This document shows positions 58,580 to 64,000 of a stretch of 64,000 nt of DNA, piece by piece. Position 1 is the stretch's first letter. Each line of letters begins with the position of its first letter. The notes under the pieces are model-generated. The model did not search any database and was not told the DNA's origin. It was given only the letters and a program-made list of their open reading frames with translations. A program made the translations under genes and the position numbers. This DNA is from Tritrichomonas musculus (taxonomy: Eukaryota > Parabasalia > Tritrichomonadida > Tritrichomonadidae): assembly GCA_039105265.1 (NCBI GenBank), contig JAPFFF010000012.1, forward strand, positions 5,573,090-5,637,089, given 5' to 3'.

Positions 58580-58599
58580 TTTGTGAGATCTATTTATTT
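58580..58599 (-). terminator. Shared 3' gene-end motif after 101-residue gene (left arm)
   Basis: Mirror copy of AAATAAATAGATCTCACAAA, just downstream of the minus-strand 101-residue gene. Confidence 0.5.
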
Positions 58600-58607
58600 A
58601 TACAATC

Positions 58608-58913
58608 TCATTCACAAGCAAAACTTGGGCCAGCTAAAGCTGTCATAACTTTATTTAACACTTCATTACATTTATCATTAACTGTATCCTTTTTGTCAAC
58701 AATCAGTATTATGTTATTATTTCTTTTTGTAAATTTATAGCCATTTATTTTGAATTGTTTATTTAAATCTTTAGTCTTAAATTGTGTGTAGTATGGATTG
58801 TTTTTCAATAGCTTTCTCAATGCTTTTATTTCATTTCTATCAACAAGTTCTCTAATAAAATTTAATAGTAATTCAGCTTCGCTAATCTCAAATGGGTTCA
58901 TTTGTGAAGACAT
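58608..58913 (-). CDS. Unrecognised 101-residue protein (left-arm copy)
   Basis: Identical in sequence to the right-arm copy at 59900-60205, where the protein is described. Upstream of it, the arm keeps only the 3' end of the acidic-protein gene, because the palindrome boundary falls inside that gene. Confidence 0.65.
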   Translation of the reverse strand: MSSQMNPFEISEAELLLNFIRELVDRNEIKALRKLLKNNPYYTQFKTKDLNKQFKINGYKFTKRNNNIILIVDKKDTVNDKCNEVLNKVMTALAGPSFACE

Positions 58914-58948
58914 TTAATGAAAACAAAAATAAATACAAAAATAAATAC

Positions 58949-59043
58949 TTAAAAGCCAACATCAGCAAATATATTATTCTTACGTCTCTTTTGTGGTGGC
59001 TGATCATAATAAATTACATTTATGTCATCATTATAATTTTTCT
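58949..59043 (-). pseudogene. 3' end of the acidic-protein gene (left arm)
   Basis: Reverse complement of 59770-59864: only the last ~31 codons (NDDINVIYYDQPPQKRRKN and the end) are present. It marks the inner edge of the left arm. From 59044 to 59177 the spacer is AT-rich and non-coding, the likely promoter region of the full acidic gene. Confidence 0.8.
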
Positions 59044-59177
59044 TATATAGTATAGCACAATATTCTCTAATAATAATATTAACCATATTTTTATAGTATT
59101 ATTTTATATTTATTATTATTTTCTTTGTATAAATCTTTGTAAATATTACTTTTTTCTTGTTTTTCTTTTTATTGTAA

Positions 59178-59864
59178 ATGACCAAAGCTGGAGAATATTT
59201 GAAAGGAACCAAAAGGCTACAAATAATAAATAAATGGTTAAGAGGCATTGATGACCCTATGTATGAAGTTTATCCAACGAGAAAAGAAGGAAAGTATATA
59301 TTAAAGAAACGAGACAAACCATTGAATGATACAGATAATGAAGATGAAAATAATGAAGAAGACAATAAAGAATATAAAATAGAGAGACAGAAGAAAGGCA
59401 CCAAAGATAAAGTCAAAGATATTGATTACAATAAAGAAGATGAGAAAGATGAAGAAGATAATGATGAAGAACAAGAGGATGATGAAAAAGAAGAAGAAGA
59501 AGAGCAAGATAAATTGGATGAAGACAATAATGAACCAATAGATGAAGAATCAGATTTGCGAAGCAAAGTTAGCTATGCTAATGAAGAACCAGCCCCATTG
59601 CTCAATCAGCGTTTCAATCCAAAATATAATCACTTTAGCAATGACTTAACATATATTAATATGCAGATACTATATGAACTACAACAGATAAATGAATATT
59701 TGAAGAAGGAACGTGAAAAGAAAGAACACATGAAGATGACAAAAGATATAATAAATGAAGTAATGAAAGAGAAAAATTATAATGATGACATAAATGTAAT
59801 TTATTATGATCAGCCACCACAAAAGAGACGTAAGAATAATATATTTGCTGATGTTGGCTTTTAA
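59178..59864 (+). CDS. Acidic protein with basic tail, unrecognised
   Basis: 228 residues. A basic N-terminal domain (KAGEYLKGTKRLQIINKWLR) is followed by a long Asp/Glu-rich tract (about 50-125), a short distinct insert (about 126-135, DLRSKVSYAN), a helical segment (about 155-190, MQILYELQQINEYLKKE, coiled-coil-like) and a basic, nuclear-signal-like tail QPPQKRRKNN. No family recognised. The composition suits a chromatin or DNA-associated protein of the element. The ATG at 59178 follows a T-rich leader (TTTTTCTTGTTTTTCTTTTT) akin to the motif before the helicase gene. It lies across the spacer and into the right palindrome arm, 35 bases upstream of the 101-residue gene on the same strand. 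The insert is encoded by two adjacent small hairpins. Confidence 0.75.
   Translation: MTKAGEYLKGTKRLQIINKWLRGIDDPMYEVYPTRKEGKYILKKRDKPLNDTDNEDENNEEDNKEYKIERQKKGTKDKVKDIDYNKEDEKDEEDNDEEQEDDEKEEEEEQDKLDEDNNEPIDEESDLRSKVSYANEEPAPLLNQRFNPKYNHFSNDLTYINMQILYELQQINEYLKKEREKKEHMKMTKDIINEVMKEKNYNDDINVIYYDQPPQKRRKNNIFADVGF
59555..59581. repeat. Double hairpin inside the acidic-protein coding sequence
   Basis: Stem TTTGC, loop GAA, stem GCAAA, one G, then stem TTAGC, loop TAT, stem GCTAA. Same design as the modules in the arrays but with different stems. It is in frame and codes for about residues 126-135, a stretch unlike the acidic tract around it. Confidence 0.5.
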
Positions 59865-59867
59865 GTA

Positions 59868-59890
59868 TTTATTTTTGTATTTATTTTTGT
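59868..59890 (+). promoter_or_regulatory. Tandem TTTATTTTTGT motif before 101-residue gene
   Basis: Copies at 59868-59878 and 59880-59890, one base apart as before the helicase, ending 9 bases before the ATG. The bases just before the ATG read TCATTA, which fits the trichomonad initiator consensus TCAYTW. A mirrored copy serves the left-arm gene (58923-58945). Confidence 0.6.
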
Positions 59891-59899
59891 TTTCATTAA

Positions 59900-60205
59900 A
59901 TGTCTTCACAAATGAACCCATTTGAGATTAGCGAAGCTGAATTACTATTAAATTTTATTAGAGAACTTGTTGATAGAAATGAAATAAAAGCATTGAGAAA
60001 GCTATTGAAAAACAATCCATACTACACACAATTTAAGACTAAAGATTTAAATAAACAATTCAAAATAAATGGCTATAAATTTACAAAAAGAAATAATAAC
60101 ATAATACTGATTGTTGACAAAAAGGATACAGTTAATGATAAATGTAATGAAGTGTTAAATAAAGTTATGACAGCTTTAGCTGGCCCAAGTTTTGCTTGTG
60201 AATGA
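59900..60205 (+). CDS. Unrecognised 101-residue protein (right-arm copy)
   Basis: A small protein with an acidic helical start (MNPFEISEAELLLNFIRELV), a basic middle (KALRKLLKNN, FKTKDLNKQFKINGYKFTKR) and a hydrophobic strand IILIVDKKD. The pattern of helix, basic segment and strand could be a small DNA- or RNA-binding fold (inference; no family recognised). Its last residues, TALAGPSFACE plus the stop, are encoded by a double-hairpin module, so the protein may once have ended differently. It follows the acidic gene closely and has the doubled T-rich motif in front and the shared 3' motif behind. It is present in identical form in both palindrome arms. Confidence 0.68.
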   Translation: MSSQMNPFEISEAELLLNFIRELVDRNEIKALRKLLKNNPYYTQFKTKDLNKQFKINGYKFTKRNNNIILIVDKKDTVNDKCNEVLNKVMTALAGPSFACE

Positions 60206-60213
60206 GATTGTAT

Positions 60214-60233
60214 AAATAAATAGATCTCACAAA
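60214..60233 (+). terminator. Shared 3' gene-end motif after 101-residue gene (right arm)
   Basis: AAATAAATAGATCTCACAAA, 8 bases after the stop codon. Confidence 0.5.
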
Positions 60234-60272
60234 CTTTATATTTTTTTGAAGTGAAATAATTAGTGTGATATC

Positions 60273-60288
60273 AGGTGAAATTTCACCT
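60273..60288. promoter_or_regulatory. 16-bp perfect palindrome AGGTGAAATTTCACCT (right arm, inner)
   Basis: Mirror partner of the copy at 58525-58540. Confidence 0.5.
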
Positions 60289-60400
60289 ATGCACCTTTAT
60301 ATGATTTTGACATTTAATTTAACAGCATTAGCAAGTGAAATATTTGCTAAAGCAAACTTTGCCGTTTAGGCAAATCATTTGTGATAGCTTTATCAAGTGA

Positions 60401-60619
60401 AATATAAGTTTAAGTTGGTTTCGTATACAATCTGCCCAAGAAATATTGAATGAAATGAAGTCTACGGGAATTTCCGCAGACCAAAAATCATATGAAGACA
60501 GGCCTAATTTACCAAATGAGTTAAAAGGCACATACATCCACCGATTACTTGTTAATGATGTTGCTTGTTGGGCTGATAGAAAGTATGCAATTTATATAGC
60601 TCAGCTTTTTGAGCTGTGA
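60401..60619 (+). pseudogene. KilA-N domain fragment (right arm)
   Basis: Mirror partner of the left-arm KilA-N fragment, on the plus strand. One silent difference (GCT against GCC for an Ala) separates the two. The end of the frame coincides with a small CAGC/GCTG hairpin. Confidence 0.65.
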
Positions 60620-60797
60620 GTATAATATTGACTGCTTTATCAAGTGAAATATTTGCTAAAGCAAACTTTGCCATTTAGGCAAATCATTTGAGATATCATT
60701 TAAAAGAATATAATATTGATAGCTTTAGTAAGTGAAATGCTAGCGGTAGAAAATTACGGCAAGACAAATTTAAATTGAATAAGTAGGGTGATCCATT

Positions 60798-60813
60798 AGG
60801 TGAAATTTCACCT
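60798..60813. promoter_or_regulatory. 16-bp perfect palindrome AGGTGAAATTTCACCT (right arm, outer)
   Basis: Mirror partner of the copy at 58000-58015. Confidence 0.5.
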
Positions 60814-62050
60814 GTTCACCTATATATGATTTTGGCATTTATTTGACCTCATGTTTTATATTTTTACAGTGAAATATTTGCTAAAGCAAACTTTGCCGTT
60901 TAGGCAAATCATTTGAGATATCATTTAAGTGGAATCGTTATTTGGAATAGAATTGAATAGAATATTATTTGTGATATTTGCTAAGTGGAATATTGATTTG
61001 CAAGTCAAGTGATTATTCAAAATATATTATTTAAATGATTATTCAAAATATATTATATCAATGATTATTCAAAATATATTATTCACTTGCAAAAGCAAGG
61101 GCCAGCTAAAGCTGTCAAATGATTATTCTATTTGTTAAAACAAGCTTTACCGTTTAGGCAAAAAGATATTATTCAAAATATATTATTTGAATTACTATTT
61201 AAAATAATTAATTAAAGTTAATCTGTAAAATCTGTAAAATTGACAGCTTTAGCTGGCCCTTGCTTTTGCAAGTGAATTACTATTTAAAATAATTAATTAA
61301 AGTTAATCTGTATATCTGTAAATTTGAATTACTATTTAAAATAATCATCTGTGAATTTGACAGCTTTAGCTGGCCCAAGCTTTGCTTGTGAATTTATTTC
61401 TGCAGATCTGTATTATTTTCTGAGGATAAATTCAAGATGCCACTAAATTGAATAGTCTCTCAAATTATATTTTTAAAATTTTAATCTGTAAATCTGTAAA
61501 ATCATTAAATCTGTAAATCTGTAAAATTCAATCGCAATTCACAGCTCAAAGAACCGGGCCTTGCTTTGCAAGTCAATCGCAAGTCAATTAACATATAATT
61601 TCGCAGAAAGATGTTATAATATTTATCAGATATTTAATTATATACAGCAAAAAAATGAATAATACCAATTAATTATTGCCGCGTAATATATAAAAACAAA
61701 ACAATGCTAAATCTGATGTATCAACGTAATAATTATATGATATATTTCAAAATATCCTTCATTACTGAAATAAACTAATTTAATAAATTATATATCTTTT
61801 GTATATTTGCTTAAGCAAACTTTGCCGTTTAGGCAAATTACTATTTTTATATTTATTATTACTCTTTCACAAACTTTTCTCATATATTTTTATAAACATT
61901 ACTTGCTTTGCAAGGATCAGCAATTTTGCATTTAGCTTATATCATTGATTATTCTTCAAAATTTTCCTTCACAAATATAAAAATTTTAGAGATGCCATTA
62001 ATTGAATTTGAAAACTTTGTTGATATTGGTATTAGTATTGGTATTAATTA

Positions 62051-64000
62051 TTCTGTTAATGTTATTCAATTGATTATTCTGCTAATGTTATTCAGATGAT
62101 TATTCTGTTAATGTTATTCAATTGATTATTCTGCTAATGTTATTCAGATGATTATTCTGCTAATGTTATTCAGATGATTATTCTGCTAATGTTATTCAGA
62201 TGATTATTCTGCTAATGCTATTCACTTGCAAAAGCAAGGGCCAGCTAAAGCTGTCAAATGATTATTCTGTTAATGCTATTCACTTGCAAAAGCAAGGGCC
62301 AGCTAAAGCTGTCAAATGATTATTCTGTTAATGTTATTCTATTAATGCTATTCTGTTAATGTTATTCAGATGATTATTCTATTAATATTATTCTGATGAT
62401 TATTCTGTTAATGTTATTCAGATGATTATTCTATTAATATTATTCTGATGATTATTCTGTTAATATTATTCTGATGATTATTCTATTAATATTATTCTGA
62501 TGATCATTCTATTAATATTATTCTGATGATCATTCTGTTAATGCTATTCACTTGCAAAAGCAAGGGCCAGCTAAAGCTGTCAAATAATTATTCAGATGAT
62601 TATTCTGTTAATGATTATTCTGCTAATGTTATTCTATTGATTATTCTATTAATATTATTCTGCTAATGTTATTTTGTTAATGTTATTCAGATGATTATTC
62701 TGTTAATATTATTCTGATGATTATTCTGCTAATGTTATTCAGATGATTATTCTGCTAATGTTATTCAGATGATTATTCTGCTAATGTTATTCAGATGATT
62801 ATTCTGTTAATATTATTCACTTGCAAAAGCAAGGGCCAGCTAAAGCTGTCAAATGATTATTCTGTTAATATTATTCACTTGCAAAAGCAAGGGCCAGCTA
62901 AAGCTGTCAAATGATTATTCTGTTAATATTATTCTGATGATTATTCTATTAATATTATTCACTTGCAAAAGCAAGGGCCAGCTAAAGCTGTCAATTGATT
63001 ATTCTGTTAATATTATTCACTTGCAAAAGCAAGGGCCAGCTAAAGCTGTCAAATGATTATTCTGTTAATATTATTCTGATGATTATTCTATTAATATTAT
63101 TCACTTGCAAAAGCAAGGGCCAGCTAAAGCTGTCAATTGATTATTCTGTTAATATTATTCAGATGATTATTCTGCTAATGTTATTCAGATGATTATTCTG
63201 CTAATGCTATTCACTTGCAAAAGCAAGGGCCAGCTAAAGCTGTCAAATGATTATTCTGTTAATATTATTCTGATGATTATTCTATTAATATTATTCAATT
63301 GATTATTCTGCTAATGTTATTCAGATGATTATTCTGCTAATGCTATTCACTTGCAAAAGCAAGGGCCAGCTAAAGCTGTCAAATGATTATTCTGTTAATA
63401 TTATTCTGATGATTATTCTATTAATATTATTCAATTGATTATTCTGCTAATGTTATTCAGATGATTATTCTATTAATATTATTCAATTGATTATTCTGTT
63501 AATATTATTCAGATGATTATTCTGTTAATGCTATTCTATTAATATTATTCTGATGATTATTCTGTTAATGCTATTCTGCTAATGTTATTCAGATGATTAT
63601 TCTGCTAATGTTATTCACTTGCAAAAGCAAGGGCCAGCTAAAGCTGTCAATTGATTATTCTGCTAATGTTATTCAGATGATTATTCTGCTAATGTTATTC
63701 AGATGATTATTCTGTTAATATTATTCTGATGATTATTCTGTTAATATTATTCTGATGATTATTCTGTTAATGCTATTCTATTAATGTTATTCTATTGATT
63801 ATTCTATTAATATTATTCTGATGATTATTCTGTTAATGTTATTCTGATGATTATTCTGTCAAATAATTATTCAGATGATTATTCTGTTAATGTTATTCAG
63901 ATGATTATTCTGCTAATGTTATTCAGATGATTATTCTGCTAATGCTATTCACTTGCAAAAGCAAGGGCCAGCTAAAGCTGTCAAATGATTATTCTATTAA
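62051..64000. repeat. Repeat array B', inverted partner of array B
   Basis: The same 26-base unit in reverse orientation, with 12 modules visible before the window ends (near 62221, 62280, 62549, 62818, 62875, 62959, 63017, 63101, 63210, 63347, 63617, 63949). It aligns with array B read backwards, except that two modules are missing at otherwise matching positions near the inner end and one module with its spacer is doubled. Confidence 0.88.

Larger units (their letters stand above)
56771..59043. repeat. Left arm of large palindrome (unique part)
   Basis: Every landmark has a reversed partner at 118,813 minus its coordinate. The arm ends at 59043, partnered with 59770. It continues leftward into array B, so the total arm is at least 4 kb. 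It contains a KilA-N fragment, the 101-residue gene, the 3' end of the acidic-protein gene, and several hairpin modules (57,417; 57,538; 57,682). At least one silent base difference separates the arms. Confidence 0.9.
59770..62050. repeat. Right arm of large palindrome (unique part)
   Basis: Reverse complement of 56,763-59,043. It continues rightward into a repeat array matching array B to the window edge. Spacer between arms: 59,044-59,769. Confidence 0.9.
50014..64000. mobile_element. Polinton/Maverick-like virus-like element, left part
   Basis: This foreign block interrupts the Tc1 transposase of unit 5. Its first bases are AGTAGTTAACGG. An AG start next to a 6-bp target (here CAATGG, 50008-50013) is the known rule for Polintons, but the right end is not in the window, so the duplication cannot be confirmed. 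Visible parts: a hairpin near the end, repeat array A, an SF2 helicase, repeat array B, and a large palindrome holding KilA-N fragments, a 101-residue gene (twice) and an acidic-protein gene. No polymerase, integrase, ATPase, protease or capsid gene is seen in these 14 kb, so another virus-like or plasmid-like family remains possible. The insertion is younger than the array. Whether the element is whole cannot be judged from here. Confidence 0.6.

Noticed and set aside
59301-59507. Minus-strand Phe/Ile-rich ORF over the acidic gene
   Set aside because: Antisense of the Asp/Glu codons; a hydrophobic shadow, not a membrane protein.

Overview
The window looks like nuclear DNA of a parabasalid protist, most likely a Tritrichomonas/Trichomonas-type genome. 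It is very AT-rich, with intronless genes, TKL-like multi-domain kinases of the kind expanded in trichomonads, an ER-type GH31 glucosidase, Tc1/mariner DNA and a large Polinton/Maverick-like element. The species is inferred from gene style, not proven.

Layout. (1) 1-5,369: the 3' part of a glucosidase II-like GH31 gene, then a decayed stretch. This stretch holds a fragment of the GH31 3' end, two broken genes, a broken kinase on the minus strand, a 200-bp inverted-repeat element and an isolated GC-rich hairpin. (2) 5,370-50,013: five head-to-tail copies of an 8.9-kb unit. Each unit carries one 1,180-residue kinase gene with three kinase-like folds (two look catalytically dead, the third complete), a short kinase remnant, and a nest of DNA elements: an outer terminal-inverted-repeat (TIR) element whose right end is the unit junction, a 960-bp TIR element with exact 6-bp target duplications, and a Tc1 element with a DD34E transposase. 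The copies are nearly identical, so the array is recent or homogenised. Unit 5 alone carries a 1.97-kb Mutator-like insertion, and its Tc1 copy is cut by the next element. (3) 50,014-64,000: the left part of a Polinton/Maverick-like (virus-like) element, running off the right edge. It begins with AG after a plausible 6-bp target sequence. It encodes an SF2 DEAH helicase, an acidic protein with a basic tail, a 101-residue protein present twice, and KilA-N fragments. Its core is a large palindrome (centre about 59,406, spacer about 726 bp), and its non-coding parts are filled with short-period repeats studded with dozens of copies of a compact double-hairpin module.

The double-hairpin modules are the most unusual thing here. 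At least four sequence families share one design: two small adjacent hairpins with A/T-rich loops. The main family occurs with two different stem sequences that keep the pairing. Copies are bounded by TCA direct repeats. At two places one palindrome arm has a copy and the other has a clean empty site. Some copies supply coding sequence, including the C-terminal tail of the 101-residue protein. The element also shows a shared tandem T-rich motif just before two genes and a shared 20-bp motif just after two genes, like viral gene-boundary signals.

Limits: everything was read by eye, with no database search. Family calls rest on visible motifs. Boundaries in AT-rich or repetitive sequence may be off by several bases.
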